Counted from the first letter of the stretch, positions 7,195-17,428 are shown. The stretch: 64,000 bases of DNA from Aequorivita sublithincola DSM 14238 (GCF_000265385.1 NC_018013.1:2817001-2881000), one strand, 5' to 3'. Notes: generated by a model not told the origin, from the letters alone. Translations and numbers: made by a program.

Positions 7195-7672
7195 TTTCTG
7201 GTTTAAAGTTTAGTGCAACTCCATTAATACAGTGTCTTTTTCCTGTGGTTTCTGGTCCGTCGTTAAAAACGTGTCCCAAATGCCCGCCACAAGTTGCGCA
7301 ATGTTCTTCGGTGCGAGTATAACCCAATTTTCTGTCTGTTGAAAAGGAAACGTTTCCTTCCACAGCTCGGTCAAAACTTGGCCAGCCCGTGCCGCTATCA
7401 AACTTGTGTTTACTTTCAAACACAGGAGTGCCACAGCCTGCACAAACGTATGTTCCAGCTTTGTGATTATCATTCAACTCGCTCGTAAAAGCACGTTCGG
7501 TGCCTTCGTGACGAAGTACACTGTATGCTTCAGAGGAAAGTTGTGCTTTCCATTCCGCATCGGTTTTAGTTATCTTAAATGTTTCTTGATTTGTGGCTTT
7601 ACTTTTCTGCGCAGGAGAATTGCAACTGAAAAACAAAGCACTTAAAACAATAATTGAGCTTAAAATTTTCAT
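7184..7672 (-). CDS. msrB: Peptide-methionine (R)-S-oxide reductase, lipoprotein form
   Basis: The 162-residue protein starts with a lipoprotein signal (MKILSSIIVLSALFFSC, lipidated Cys17) followed by a short linker and a complete MsrB domain: YVCAGCGTPVF, HCATCGGHLGHVFNDGP and the catalytic Cys in GKRHCINGVAL. It therefore acts in the periplasm or on the outer membrane, repairing exported proteins. It lies 1 nt after the upstream lipoprotein gene (8201-7674) and overlaps the cytosolic msrB by 11 nt, so the three genes form an operon. Confidence 0.93.
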   Translation of the reverse strand: MKILSSIIVLSALFFSCNSPAQKSKATNQETFKITKTDAEWKAQLSSEAYSVLRHEGTERAFTSELNDNHKAGTYVCAGCGTPVFESKHKFDSGTGWPSFDRAVEGNVSFSTDRKLGYTRTEEHCATCGGHLGHVFNDGPETTGKRHCINGVALNFKPENGK

Positions 7673-7673
7673 A

Positions 7674-8201
7674 TTAAAGTTCTATTTTTTCAATTTGAGA
7701 GCTGTCTACTTGCATCATTTCAAGCACTTGCTTCATTGAAGGATTGGTTTTTGCAAATTCTGCTGGAACCACTGCAACTCTAAATATTTGATTGTTTGTA
7801 ACAGTAGGATCGTTCAAAGTAGAAAGATCAAAGTTACCTTCAATTAGCATTTGCACATCTACGAACGTGTTCGTGAAAATGTATTGAAGTATATCTCCGT
7901 TGTTGTAAAATATATTCTGTGGTAATGGGCTCCAAACATCTGCAGTTTGTCCTCCACCTATATCTGCCTGACCTTCATAACGATACATTAAAACTACATC
8001 ACTTTCGTAAACTGTGAAAGGGAAAGCTATATAGGAGCTAGAGAAATTATTTGTATCAGAATTGTATTGAAAATTAACAGTTGTTTCAAAAACCTGCCCC
8101 AACAAAGCTGATCCGTCAAGTCCCGGAGGCCCTGGATCACCTTCACAAGAAGTAAATAAAACTGTTGTTGACAGCGCTAAAAAGAGAAGTATGTTTTTCA
8201 T
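7674..8201 (-). CDS. Lipoprotein with a short collagen-like motif
   Basis: The 175-residue protein has a lipoprotein signal (MKNILLFLALSTTVLFTSC, Cys19) directly followed by GDPGPPGLDG, three collagen-type G-X-Y triplets. The rest is a beta-rich domain (FETTVNFQYNSDTNNF, VVLMYRYEGQADIGG) of unknown function. Short G-X-Y stretches right after the lipid anchor recur in Bacteroidota surface lipoproteins. It is the first gene of an operon with two msrB genes. No family name can be assigned. Confidence 0.75.
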   Translation of the reverse strand: MKNILLFLALSTTVLFTSCEGDPGPPGLDGSALLGQVFETTVNFQYNSDTNNFSSSYIAFPFTVYESDVVLMYRYEGQADIGGGQTADVWSPLPQNIFYNNGDILQYIFTNTFVDVQMLIEGNFDLSTLNDPTVTNNQIFRVAVVPAEFAKTNPSMKQVLEMMQVDSSQIEKIEL

Positions 8202-8425
8202 AATTATAAGTGTTTTAAGGATTAAATTTAATGTGAAGTTTACAAAAGTCGTTCCAAATTTTTTATAGGCTATAAAATTAAAGGCTTCAAACGCATATCG
8301 CTATTAAAGAAACATTAAAGTTTGAAGTTTGTGGAACAATTTTTGAAAAACTCAATTTTAGAATAATTTTAATAGTATTCTAAATTATATATATCTAATT
8401 TTAACATTTAAACAAAACCATACTT

Positions 8426-9244
8426 ATGAAATTTAAAAAATCATTATCAATATTATTATTAGGAGCAATGGTAGTTGCTTGTAGTACTAACCCTTTTACA
8501 GGGAAACAGACGTTGGCGTTAGTTCCAAATTCGCAGATTTTACCTATGGCTTTTCAGCAATATAATCAGTTTTTATCTGAAAATAAAGTTGTAAAAGGAA
8601 CTGCAGATGCCAATATGGTTAAAAATGTAGGCCAAAAAATTGCAGCAGCTGCAGAAAGATATTTAACAGCCAATGGTTATGCAGGCTACTTAACGGACTA
8701 TCGTTGGGAGTACAATCTAGTAGATAGCAAAGATGTGAACGCTTGGTGTATGCCCGGAGGAAAAATTGTAGTTTATACAGGTATTTTGCCAATCACCAAA
8801 GACGAAGCAGGTTTGGCAGCCGTTATGGGGCACGAGGTTGCTCACGCTCTTGCAAACCACGGACAACAGCGTATGAGTGCTGGACAACTACAGCAGCTTG
8901 GCGCAGTTGGAGTTGGAATTGCGACTGCAAATTCAGAAAATGCTCAAATTTTTAATACTGCTTACGGTTTAGGATCGAATTTGGGTGTAATGTTACCTTT
9001 CAGTAGAAGTCACGAAACAGAAGCAGACCATATTGGTTTAATTTTAATGGCTATTGCTGGATATGAACCTGCTGTTTCAGCAGAATTATGGGAGCGTATG
9101 CAAGCCCAAGAAAACGGTAATGCACCACCAGAAATTTTAAGCACACACCCTTCTAGCGCTACAAGAATTCAAAATATTAGAGCTTGGGCACCAGAAGCAA
9201 AAGCAGAAGCTAGAAAATTTGGAGTTACTACTTTTAAGAGATAA
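8426..9244 (+). CDS. M48-family zinc metalloprotease, lipoprotein
   Basis: The 272-residue protein has a lipoprotein signal (Cys19 in MVVACSTNPFTGK, the typical start of this family) and the zinc motif HEVAH at residues 136-140, with the third ligand in SRSHETEADHIG. STNPFTGKQTLALV and the overall layout match the Oma1/LoiP/YcaL type of periplasmic M48 peptidases, which degrade damaged envelope proteins. No transmembrane segment beyond the signal. It is monocistronic, with a strong terminator behind it. Confidence 0.9.
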   Translation: MKFKKSLSILLLGAMVVACSTNPFTGKQTLALVPNSQILPMAFQQYNQFLSENKVVKGTADANMVKNVGQKIAAAAERYLTANGYAGYLTDYRWEYNLVDSKDVNAWCMPGGKIVVYTGILPITKDEAGLAAVMGHEVAHALANHGQQRMSAGQLQQLGAVGVGIATANSENAQIFNTAYGLGSNLGVMLPFSRSHETEADHIGLILMAIAGYEPAVSAELWERMQAQENGNAPPEILSTHPSSATRIQNIRAWAPEAKAEARKFGVTTFKR

Positions 9245-9264
9245 AAGAAAATACATAAATTTTC

Positions 9265-9290
9265 AAAATCCCGCTTCGTGCGGGATTTTT
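9265..9290 (+). terminator. Rho-independent terminator
   Basis: AAAATCCCGC (9265-9274) pairs with GCGGGATTTT (9280-9289) around a 5-nt loop. Confidence 0.85.
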
Positions 9291-9326
9291 TATTAGATTA
9301 GTGGCTTCAAAAACTAAAAGCCTAAT

Positions 9327-10646
9327 ATGCCCAACTTACCTAAAGGAAGTAAAAAACTGCTAAATGCGTGGGCTTTTTATGATTGGGCGAATTCTGTTTA
9401 TAGTTTGGTGATTGCTTCTGCAATCTTTCCTATATATTATCAAGCGCTTTTTAAATCTGCAGATATTACTACAGTTTCCATCTTAGGTGGAAATATTCGT
9501 AGCACTCCTTTAATAAGCTATACAACAGCAGCTGCTTTTTTATTAGTTGCAATTATTTCGCCATTGCTTTCTGGTATTGCAGATTATGTGGGCAATAAGA
9601 AGAATTTTATGAAATTTTTCTGCTATTTGGGCGCGCTGTCTTGTATGGGACTTTATTTTTTCAGCATTGAGAATATACATATCAGTCTTCTTTTTTACTT
9701 TTTTGGACTGATAGGTTTTTGGGGAAGTCTTGTTTTCTATAATTCATATTTGCCAGACGTTGCTTTCCCAAAACAGCAAGACAGATTGAGCGCTAAAGGC
9801 TATTCTTTGGGATATATTGGAAGTGTTGTTTTGTTATTATTCAATTTGGGAATGATAATGTTTCCTCAATATTTTGGTTTTGGCGAAGAAGAAGGAGCCA
9901 GTATGCAAGCAATGCGATGGTCTTTTGTCTCCGTGGGTGTTTGGTGGATTCTCTTTAGTCAGTATTCTTTTTATTTTCTACCGAAGGGAAACAAAAGCGA
10001 CAAAAAAGTAAGTGCAAAAATACTATTGAACGGTTTTCGAGAATTGAAAAAAGTTTACAATTCACTTTCAGAAAATATTCAACTTAAAAGATACTTGGGA
10101 GCTTTCTTCGTTTATAGTATGGCTGTGCAAACCGTGATGTTAGTTGCAACCTACTTTGCCGAAGAGGAAATTGCTTGGGGCGAGGGTAGTGCGAAATTAT
10201 TCGGACTTATTGGTAGCATCTTGATTATTCAAATAGTTGCGGTTTTGGGCGCTATTTTAACCTCTCGCGCTTCAGAAAAGTTTGGAAACATTCCTGTTCT
10301 AATTGTTATAAATATAATTTGGGTGATAATTTGCGTAGTCGCGTTTTTTATAGAATCGCCAATTCAGTTTTATATAACCGCCGGATTTGTAGGCTTGGTT
10401 ATGGGTGGTATACAGTCGCTTTCGCGTTCAACCTATTCAAAATTTTTACCTGAGACGAAAGACACCACATCCTATTTCAGCTTCTATGACGTTGCCGAAA
10501 AGATTGGGATTGTTATAGGAATGTTGATTTATGGATTTATCGATCAAATAACAGGAAGTATGCGTAACTCTATATTGTTTCTCGTTTTGTTTTTTATTTC
10601 GGGCGTATTTTTGTTGTTAAGAGTACCAAGAAATAAAATTCATTAA
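9327..10646 (+). CDS. MFS transporter, UMF1/Atg22 family
   Basis: A 439-residue integral inner-membrane protein with about twelve hydrophobic segments. The N-terminal signature KKLLNAWAFYDWANSVYSLVI and the later GFVGLVMGGIQSLSRSTYSKFLP are diagnostic of the UMF1 (Atg22-like) branch of the major facilitator superfamily, implicated in amino-acid or other metabolite efflux. The substrate cannot be told. It follows the M48 gene after a terminator. Confidence 0.9.
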   Translation: MPNLPKGSKKLLNAWAFYDWANSVYSLVIASAIFPIYYQALFKSADITTVSILGGNIRSTPLISYTTAAAFLLVAIISPLLSGIADYVGNKKNFMKFFCYLGALSCMGLYFFSIENIHISLLFYFFGLIGFWGSLVFYNSYLPDVAFPKQQDRLSAKGYSLGYIGSVVLLLFNLGMIMFPQYFGFGEEEGASMQAMRWSFVSVGVWWILFSQYSFYFLPKGNKSDKKVSAKILLNGFRELKKVYNSLSENIQLKRYLGAFFVYSMAVQTVMLVATYFAEEEIAWGEGSAKLFGLIGSILIIQIVAVLGAILTSRASEKFGNIPVLIVINIIWVIICVVAFFIESPIQFYITAGFVGLVMGGIQSLSRSTYSKFLPETKDTTSYFSFYDVAEKIGIVIGMLIYGFIDQITGSMRNSILFLVLFFISGVFLLLRVPRNKIH

Positions 10647-10658
10647 ACAATTTTTGTT

Positions 10659-10666
10659 TAAGTTTG
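10659..10666 (+). promoter_or_regulatory. -7 promoter element for the gene at 10696
   Basis: TAAGTTTG fits TAnnTTTG; it starts 13 nt after the transporter stop and predicts a leader of about 25 nt. Confidence 0.5.
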
Positions 10667-10695
10667 CGTTTATTACCTATCAAACTACTTTTTTT

Positions 10696-12093
10696 ATGAA
10701 GAAAATGTATCTTTTGAAAGGAATGCTTTTAGCATTTATAGCCTTTCAATTTTTTTCCTGTAGCAACGAACCGCTAACGGGAGAATTTCCACAAGAAGAA
10801 GATCAGAACAATGCCGAAGAAGGACAATTTATAGCCCAAATTGATGGCCAAGAATTTATAGCAAATTCTGTTGAGGCTACCTTATTTGGCGATGAGAAAT
10901 TGGTGATTTCAGGCATAAAACCCGGAGGCGAGATTGTAACCCTAGAAGTTTTGGATCCAGGAGTTGGTTCTTTCAACTTAACTCGTGGTTTAACCAATAA
11001 AAATGGAGGTCTCTATTTTGATGGTTCAACAAATGAGCTTCCTTATGTTTCAGCAGATGCTTTAGGAGGATTTGGATTAATGAACATTTCAGCTTTAGAC
11101 GCCACGGCAAAAACGGTGACAGGAACTTTTAGTTTTGTTGGTTTTCGCAACAAACTTGATAGCGATGGAAACCCAATTCTTGACGGAAACGGCAAACCAG
11201 TTACTGAAAAAATACAAATTTCAAGTGGCGCATTTAACTCAATACCATATACACTAGAAGATACCGGCGGCGGCGGTGGCGGTGATGACCCTGAAAACGA
11301 ATTTTTCGCCAAAGTGGACGGCGTAGATTTTATTGCGGATAATATTATAGTTACAGAACCTATGGTAGGTGATGTGCATATGATAAAAATTGAAGCCAAA
11401 ACTTTAGAAGGACAGCTTATGCGTATTGACGTGCCACGTTCTTTAGGTGTAGGTGCTTTTGATATGGTTCGTATTTCTGATGGAACAAAACTGATTGCGG
11501 TTTACAATGCAGGAGCAGGAGCTGAAAATCTTACCTCAGATCCAGGAACAATAACTATTACTGAATTTGATCTTGAAGCAGGAGTCCTTAAAGCTACTTT
11601 CAAGTTTACAGGAACAGACCCAATAAATCAATTGCCGGACGTTGTAGAAGTTACAGCTGGAAAATTAACAGCCTATTTTGAAGGCGTTCCTGGAGCAAAC
11701 AATTCATTTACTGCCAGTGTTGATGGAGCGACATATACTCCAAACGAAATTGTTGTGGAAACTTCTGTTGTAAACCAATTCCCAAGACTTACAATTACTA
11801 CAACAAAAGGTAAAAAGAGTATGGTTCTTTCATTCCCATTAACGGTTACTGAGGGCACTTATGCTATGGGAACTGAAGTTGTTGATGGCGATGAAGTTGT
11901 TGCGACCTACACTCCAGTTGTTGGCACTTCTATCACTTATATTTCAAATCCTGGAAGCTTGGTAATCACTAATTATGACCTTCAGGCTGGTTTAATTGAA
12001 GGAACTTTCACCTTTACTGGTAAAGATGGTTCAGGCCAAGATCCAACCATTTATCAAATTACGGCTGGGGAGTTTTTAATTGTGCTTCCGTAA
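10696..12093 (+). CDS. Lipoprotein with three DUF6252-like repeats
   Basis: ATG at 10696 is chosen because it begins the lipoprotein signal (MKKMYLLKGMLLAFIAFQFFSC, Cys22); an in-frame ATG at 10654 lies before the -7 element. The 465-residue protein has three copies of a roughly 130-residue beta domain, starting at FIAQIDGQEFIANSV (about residue 42), FFAKVDGVDFIADNI (about 205) and FTASVDGATYTPNEI (about 332). Each has the later block TFSFVG / TFKFTG / TFTFTG and ends with an ITAG-type strand. A GGGGGDD linker separates repeats one and two. The repeat resembles DUF6252 of Bacteroidota surface lipoproteins. Function unknown. Confidence 0.75.
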   Translation: MKKMYLLKGMLLAFIAFQFFSCSNEPLTGEFPQEEDQNNAEEGQFIAQIDGQEFIANSVEATLFGDEKLVISGIKPGGEIVTLEVLDPGVGSFNLTRGLTNKNGGLYFDGSTNELPYVSADALGGFGLMNISALDATAKTVTGTFSFVGFRNKLDSDGNPILDGNGKPVTEKIQISSGAFNSIPYTLEDTGGGGGGDDPENEFFAKVDGVDFIADNIIVTEPMVGDVHMIKIEAKTLEGQLMRIDVPRSLGVGAFDMVRISDGTKLIAVYNAGAGAENLTSDPGTITITEFDLEAGVLKATFKFTGTDPINQLPDVVEVTAGKLTAYFEGVPGANNSFTASVDGATYTPNEIVVETSVVNQFPRLTITTTKGKKSMVLSFPLTVTEGTYAMGTEVVDGDEVVATYTPVVGTSITYISNPGSLVITNYDLQAGLIEGTFTFTGKDGSGQDPTIYQITAGEFLIVLP

Positions 12094-12110
12094 TAAATAA
12101 TATAAAATAC

Positions 12111-12149
12111 AAAAAAGCCGTCTTTGAATTTAACAAAGACGGCTTTTTT
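12111..12149. terminator. Strong bidirectional terminator
   Basis: A 16-bp perfect stem (12111-12126 with 12134-12149) around a 7-nt loop, with A and T runs at the two ends, serves the converging genes on both sides. Confidence 0.9.
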
Positions 12150-12168
12150 GTTTGCAATAAGTCAGTAA

Positions 12169-12903
12169 TTACATTGGTTTTACCTGCCCTGAACCTCTTA
12201 CGCTAACTTGGTTTGAAGAAGGATTACCGCCATAAAGAATACTTCCCGAACCTTGAATCTCACCGCTCAAACTGTTGTTTACTTGAATGGATGTATCTCC
12301 AGAACCTTTGATAGCGATTTGAGCTTTATCTGAAATTAATTCCGCTCCTTCAAAATCGCCACTTCCTCTGGTGCTTACTTCAACAGCGGTTGCTTTTCCT
12401 TTTAATTCAATATCGCCAGACCCTCTTATTTCGGCGCTTAGAGTGCCAGTTTCAATAGAAAGTTCAATATCTCCTGAACCTTGTATACTTAAGGCTAAAG
12501 ACTTAGTTTCAATTTTGTCTTTTCCTTTAATATCTCCAGAACCTCTTAAAACAATTGCTGAAAGTTCTTTAAAGGGAACCGTAATTTTTATCTTTTTTGT
12601 ATTCTGAAGTGATGTATTATTTTTCATCGTAATAGTCAACGTTTCACCATTAGATTCCACAACTATTCTTTCTTGCACATTGTCTTCGGCAGTTACTGAA
12701 ATAGTTCCTTCAGTTCCTTTTTCCAGATATACATCCATGGAGCCAGACACGTTAATCTTTTTGTATGGTTGAGTTGTTACCGTTTTTGTTATTACATTTC
12801 CGCTTCCAACAATGGAAACGCTTTTATTGTCTTGTGCATTCATTTGAAGACTCACAACAAAGAAAAGTGCCGTTGTTAACGAAATTTGAGCTAGTATTTT
12901 CAT
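12169..12903 (-). CDS. GIN-domain (DUF2807) secreted beta-helix protein
   Basis: The 244-residue protein has a signal peptide (MKILAQISLTTALFFVV, cleavage near MNAQ). The body is made of the repeated phrase RGSGDI/QGSGDI at a regular spacing of about 20 residues, ending SVRGSGQVKPM. This is the 'putative auto-transporter adhesin, head GIN domain' family, which folds as a right-handed beta-helix. The name adhesin is a family label; no function has been shown by this sequence. It is monocistronic. Confidence 0.85.
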   Translation of the reverse strand: MKILAQISLTTALFFVVSLQMNAQDNKSVSIVGSGNVITKTVTTQPYKKINVSGSMDVYLEKGTEGTISVTAEDNVQERIVVESNGETLTITMKNNTSLQNTKKIKITVPFKELSAIVLRGSGDIKGKDKIETKSLALSIQGSGDIELSIETGTLSAEIRGSGDIELKGKATAVEVSTRGSGDFEGAELISDKAQIAIKGSGDTSIQVNNSLSGEIQGSGSILYGGNPSSNQVSVRGSGQVKPM

Positions 12904-13136
12904 GTTTTTTTTATTTTAGTTAAAGATACTTATTTCTTTTAAAGACTGAATTTCAATCGCTATGTTACACTTTCCAAAGAAAAAAATAATGGAAAATGGC
13001 ACAACTCTTGAATTATACTAGAAAAGAGACTGTAAAACGTTTGATGTTCAGCGCTCTTTCATAAATAGATTAAAAACATTTTAAAAATTAGACAATGTGC
13101 ACTAAATACTAGTGACACAATGTCCTAAAACAATAT

Positions 13137-15587
13137 ATGGCCAATTCAAAATTTACTTCAATAGACAAGTTGTCATTTCAGGATATAAACGAAGATGCAG
13201 AATTCATACCACTTATGTCTGCTGAAGACGAAGATGCAATGCACAATGAAGAACTTCCAGAAATTCTTCCAATTTTACCGCTTAGAAACACGGTTCTTTT
13301 TCCTGGAGTTGTAATCCCGATTACAGCAGGTCGCGACAAATCAATAAAGCTTATAAACGAAACCAATAAAGGCAATAAGGTTATTGGCGTAGTTTCGCAA
13401 AAGGACGAAAATGAAGAGGAGCCAGGCATTGGAGATATAAATACCATTGGAACCGTTGCCAAAATTCTCCGTGTTTTAAAAATGCCCGATGGAAATACTA
13501 CGGTAATCATTCAAGGAAAAAAGCGTTTTGAGGTTGCGGAAGTTTTAACGACCAATCCATACATGACCGCGACTATCCGCGAAGTAGCCGAAGCCCGTCC
13601 AGAAAAGGAAAGCGACGAGTTTAAGGCTATAATAGATTCTATTAAGGAAATGGCGCTGCAGATAATTAAACAAAGCCCAAATATTCCTTCGGAAGCGGCT
13701 TTTGCCATCAAGAATATTGAAAGTCCTAGCTTTCTTATAAATTTTGTCTCTTCAAACTTAAATATCGAAGTGGAACAAAAACAAGTGCTTCTTGAAATAA
13801 ATAATTTGAAGGATCGCGCACTGGAAACCCTTAAATATATGAATATGGAAATCCAAAAGCTTTCGCTTCGGAATGATATTCAGAGTAAGGTTCAGAGCGA
13901 TATCAACCAGCAACAACGCGAGTATTTTCTTCAACAGCAAATGAAAACCATTCAGGAAGAGCTGGGCGGATCTTCTATGGAGGAAGAAATTGAAGAAATG
14001 CACGAACGTTCCAAGAAGAAAAAATGGAGCAAGGAAGTTGACAAACATTTTCAGAAGGAACTTTCTAAAATGAAGCGTATGAACCCGCAAGTTGCGGAGT
14101 TTAGCATACAAAGAAACTATCTAGAACTCATTTTAGATTTACCATGGGATAAATACAGTAAAGATAAATTCGACTTAAAACGCGCTAGAAAAGTTTTGGA
14201 TCGCGACCATTATGGACTTGATGACGTTAAAAAACGAATCATAGAATATTTGGCTGTTTTGAAGCTTCGAAACGATATGAAGTCGCCAATACTTTGTCTT
14301 TACGGACCTCCAGGAGTTGGAAAAACTTCTTTGGGAAAATCGGTCGCAGAAGCTTTAGGCAGAAAATATGTTCGTATGAGCTTAGGTGGTCTTCGTGATG
14401 AAGCCGAAATTCGAGGACACAGAAAAACATATATTGGCGCAATGCCTGGACGAATTGTTCAAAGCATTAAAAAAGCTGGAACCAGCAATCCAGTTTTTGT
14501 TTTGGATGAAATTGATAAAATTTCAGCAAGTAATCAAGGCGATCCTTCTTCAGCAATGCTTGAAGTATTGGATCCAGAGCAGAATAATTCATTTTACGAC
14601 AACTTCTTGGAACTTGGTTATGACCTTTCCAAAGTGATGTTTATTGCTACTTCAAACAGTTTGAGCACCATTCAACCAGCATTGCGCGATAGGATGGAAA
14701 TCATACACGTAACAGGTTACACCATCGAAGAAAAAGTGGAAATTGCCAAACGTCATTTACTTCCAAAACAGTTGAAAGAACACGGAATGGACAAGGACGC
14801 GTTGAAAATTGCCAAACCACAACTAGAAAAAATTGTGGAAGGATATACCCGTGAAAGCGGCGTTCGTGGACTAGAAAAACAGATTGCAAAAATGGTTCGT
14901 TATGCAGCCATGAAAATTGCAATGGAAGAAGAATACGAGATAAAGGTAATCAATGAAATTGTTGTTGAAGTTTTGGGCGCTCCAAAAATGGAACGTGATA
15001 AATATGAAAATAATGATGTAGCTGGAGTTGTAACAGGTTTAGCGTGGACAAGGGTTGGCGGCGATATTCTTTTTATAGAATCTACACTTTCCAAAGGAAA
15101 AGGAACATTAAACATGACCGGAAACCTTGGAAAGGTTATGAAGGAATCTGCCACAATTGCTTTAGAATACATAAAATCCAATGCCGATAAACTTGGGATC
15201 AATCCAGACATTTTTGAAAACTATAACGTACATATTCACGTGCCAGAAGGTGCAACTCCAAAAGATGGACCAAGTGCTGGGATAACGATGCTAACTTCGT
15301 TGGTTTCGCTTTTCACACAAAGAAAAGTGAAGAAATCCATCGCAATGACTGGAGAAATTACACTTCGTGGAAAAGTATTGCCAGTAGGAGGAATTAAGGA
15401 AAAAATACTAGCGGCAAAACGTGCCCGCATCAAGGAAATTTTACTTTGTGAAGACAATAGATCAGATATTCAAGAAATAAAACCTGAGTATTTAAAAGGG
15501 TTGACGTTTCATTATGTGAAAGATATGAGCGATGTTCTCGACTTAGCGTTAACTAAGGAAAAGGTGAAAAATGCAAAGAAGCTATAA
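13137..15587 (+). CDS. lon: ATP-dependent protease La
   Basis: Cytosolic AAA+ protease that degrades misfolded and regulatory proteins. The 816-residue protein has the N-terminal substrate-binding LAN domain (from [14 protein letters not shown]), a coiled-coil linker around residues 240-320, Walker [10 protein letters not shown], Walker [10 protein letters not shown], and the C-terminal Ser/Lys protease domain with Ser713 in PKDGPSAG and the lysine in GGIKEK. Length is usual for the family. The upstream region contains direct repeats GACAATGT/GACACAATGT (13092-13123), but no heat-shock operator is recognised. It is monocistronic with its own terminator. Confidence 0.98.
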   Translation: MANSKFTSIDKLSFQDINEDAEFIPLMSAEDEDAMHNEELPEILPILPLRNTVLFPGVVIPITAGRDKSIKLINETNKGNKVIGVVSQKDENEEEPGIGDINTIGTVAKILRVLKMPDGNTTVIIQGKKRFEVAEVLTTNPYMTATIREVAEARPEKESDEFKAIIDSIKEMALQIIKQSPNIPSEAAFAIKNIESPSFLINFVSSNLNIEVEQKQVLLEINNLKDRALETLKYMNMEIQKLSLRNDIQSKVQSDINQQQREYFLQQQMKTIQEELGGSSMEEEIEEMHERSKKKKWSKEVDKHFQKELSKMKRMNPQVAEFSIQRNYLELILDLPWDKYSKDKFDLKRARKVLDRDHYGLDDVKKRIIEYLAVLKLRNDMKSPILCLYGPPGVGKTSLGKSVAEALGRKYVRMSLGGLRDEAEIRGHRKTYIGAMPGRIVQSIKKAGTSNPVFVLDEIDKISASNQGDPSSAMLEVLDPEQNNSFYDNFLELGYDLSKVMFIATSNSLSTIQPALRDRMEIIHVTGYTIEEKVEIAKRHLLPKQLKEHGMDKDALKIAKPQLEKIVEGYTRESGVRGLEKQIAKMVRYAAMKIAMEEEYEIKVINEIVVEVLGAPKMERDKYENNDVAGVVTGLAWTRVGGDILFIESTLSKGKGTLNMTGNLGKVMKESATIALEYIKSNADKLGINPDIFENYNVHIHVPEGATPKDGPSAGITMLTSLVSLFTQRKVKKSIAMTGEITLRGKVLPVGGIKEKILAAKRARIKEILLCEDNRSDIQEIKPEYLKGLTFHYVKDMSDVLDLALTKEKVKNAKKL

Positions 15588-15602
15588 ACCGTAGCTACTT
15601 AA

Positions 15603-15650
15603 AATGATTAATATATAATTGATTAAAACAATTATATATTAATCATTTCT
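15603..15650 (+). terminator. Long AT-rich hairpin after lon
   Basis: AATGATTAATATATAATTG (15603-15621) is perfectly complementary to 15629-15647 around a 7-nt loop: 19 bp with almost no G-C pairs, followed by a short T stretch. Confidence 0.6.
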
Positions 15651-15713
15651 TTCCCTTGCAAAAATAAATTATACTTGCATTCGTTTAGTTTTTAGTTACG
15701 GTAACTCGCGTCT

Positions 15714-16733
15714 ATGACCCAAAAGGTTTTTTTAGTTGTTTCACTCCTTTTATCTCAGCTTTTGCTAGCGCAGATAGGAGGCAGGACAACCTATCAATTC
15801 CTCAACTTGGTAAACAGTCCAAGAATGGCAGCTTTGGGTGGAAAAGTGGTTACAAACTATGATTATGACCCAACTCAAGGGCTATTCAATCCAGCAAGTA
15901 TAAATCCAGAAATGGATAACCAACTTTCACTAAACTACACAAACTATATCGGTGACGTAAACTATGGAACCGCAGCATACGCCTATCTTTGGGACCGAAG
16001 AACCCAAGTTTTACACATGGGTGCAACCTACGTTAATTACGGAAAATTTGACGGTTATGATGAATTGGGAAACCCAACCAGTAGCTTCAGTGGGGGTGAA
16101 GTAGCCATATCATTCGGTCATGCCAGAAATATTGCATTTACGAACTTTCACGTAGGTGTTAATGTGAAACTAATTTCTTCAACATTAGAGAATTATTCTT
16201 CCTTTGGAGGTGCTTTGGATATTGGGCTTATGTATGTTTACGAAGATTGGGATCTTCAAATAACAGGTGTTGCAAGAAATATTGGAACGCAATTCACTCC
16301 TTATCACGAAGAATACGAACCGCTGCCTTTTGAAATGATTTTCGGAATTTCACAAACGCTTGAAAACATTCCAATTCGTTGGCATTTCACCTTAGAAAAT
16401 ATGCAGCAATGGAACATAGCATTCGCAAACCCCGCTCGTGCTGATACTAATTTAGAAGGAGAAACCACGCAAGAGAAAATAACATTCGTAGATCAAACCT
16501 TTAGGCATATGATTGCTGGTATTGAGCTTTTCCCTGAGAGCGGCTTCAATATCCGTTTGGGATATAATTTTAGAAGAGGCGAGGAATTGCGCATTGTTGA
16601 TAGACGCACATTTGCGGGAATAAGCGCAGGTTTTGCTATTAAATTGAATAAATTGAGGTTGAGCTATTCCTATTCAAAATATAGTTCTGCTGCCACATCC
16701 AGCTTTTTTGGACTAAATATTGACTTACAGTAA
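15714..16733 (+). CDS. porQ: Type IX secretion system protein PorQ
   Basis: Outer-membrane barrel protein of the type IX secretion system, part of the attachment complex that anchors cargo to the cell surface. The 339-residue protein starts with a signal peptide (MTQKVFLVVSLLLSQLLLAQ) and the diagnostic block GGRTTYQFLNLVNSPRMAAL followed by FNPASINPEMDNQLSLNY. It overlaps cmk by one base (TAATG), a linkage usual in this family. The protein ends in an aromatic/hydrophobic strand (SFFGLNIDLQ). Confidence 0.93.
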   Translation: MTQKVFLVVSLLLSQLLLAQIGGRTTYQFLNLVNSPRMAALGGKVVTNYDYDPTQGLFNPASINPEMDNQLSLNYTNYIGDVNYGTAAYAYLWDRRTQVLHMGATYVNYGKFDGYDELGNPTSSFSGGEVAISFGHARNIAFTNFHVGVNVKLISSTLENYSSFGGALDIGLMYVYEDWDLQITGVARNIGTQFTPYHEEYEPLPFEMIFGISQTLENIPIRWHFTLENMQQWNIAFANPARADTNLEGETTQEKITFVDQTFRHMIAGIELFPESGFNIRLGYNFRRGEELRIVDRRTFAGISAGFAIKLNKLRLSYSYSKYSSAATSSFFGLNIDLQ

Positions 16734-17428
16734 TGCGAAAAATTACAATTGCCATTGACGGATATTCCTCTACAGGAAAAAGTACTGTAGCAAAACAACT
16801 CGCTGATTATTTGGGTTATGTTTATGTGGATAGCGGCGCAATGTATCGCGCTGTAACGCTTTATTCAATGCAGAATGGCATCATTTCAAAAGAAAATTTT
16901 GATGTCGAAAAATTAAAAGAATCACTTCCTTCAATTCATTTGAAATTTATAAAAGAAGAAGCTTGGAACAAAGCCCACATCTTTTTAAACGGAAAAGATG
17001 TGGAAAATGAAATCCGCAATCTTGACGTTTCTGAATTTGTGAGTCCCATTGCAACTATTCACGAAGTACGTGTAAAATTGGTAGCGCAGCAGCAACAATT
17101 GGGCTTGGAAAAAGGTGTGGTGATGGATGGCCGCGACATTGGCACCGTAGTTTTCCCGAACGCTGAACTAAAAATCTTTATGAATGCTTCCGCTCCAGAA
17201 CGCGCTCAAAGACGTTATAAGGAGCTTGTGGAACGTGGCGAAACAGTAAGTTTTAATGATGTTCTCAAAAATATTGAAGATAGAGACCATATTGACACTA
17301 CAAGAGAAGATTCGCCATTACGAAAAGCCGATGGCGCCATTGAAATTGATAACTCTGATATGAATCTTGACGACCAATTTCATACCGTTCTACAATTGGC
17401 AAAAGACCGCATTGCAAGGCGAATTTAA
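16733..17428 (+). CDS. cmk: (d)CMP kinase
   Basis: Phosphorylates CMP and dCMP with ATP in pyrimidine salvage. The 231-residue protein has the P-loop GYSSTGKST at residues 10-18, YVDSGAMYRAVTLY (nucleotide-binding), VVMDGRDIGTVVFPNA and the LID region RRYKELVERGE. Start ATG overlaps the porQ stop by one base, so translation is probably coupled. Confidence 0.96.
   Translation: MRKITIAIDGYSSTGKSTVAKQLADYLGYVYVDSGAMYRAVTLYSMQNGIISKENFDVEKLKESLPSIHLKFIKEEAWNKAHIFLNGKDVENEIRNLDVSEFVSPIATIHEVRVKLVAQQQQLGLEKGVVMDGRDIGTVVFPNAELKIFMNASAPERAQRRYKELVERGETVSFNDVLKNIEDRDHIDTTREDSPLRKADGAIEIDNSDMNLDDQFHTVLQLAKDRIARRI

Noticed and set aside
11043..11399. 118-codon minus-strand reading frame
   Set aside because: Antisense shadow of the three-repeat lipoprotein; its Pro/Ser run comes from the polyglycine hinge read backwards.
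13092..13123. Heat-shock (CIRCE-like) or LexA operator before lon
   Set aside because: Only short direct repeats GACAATGT/GACACAATGT; no inverted repeat of the known lengths.
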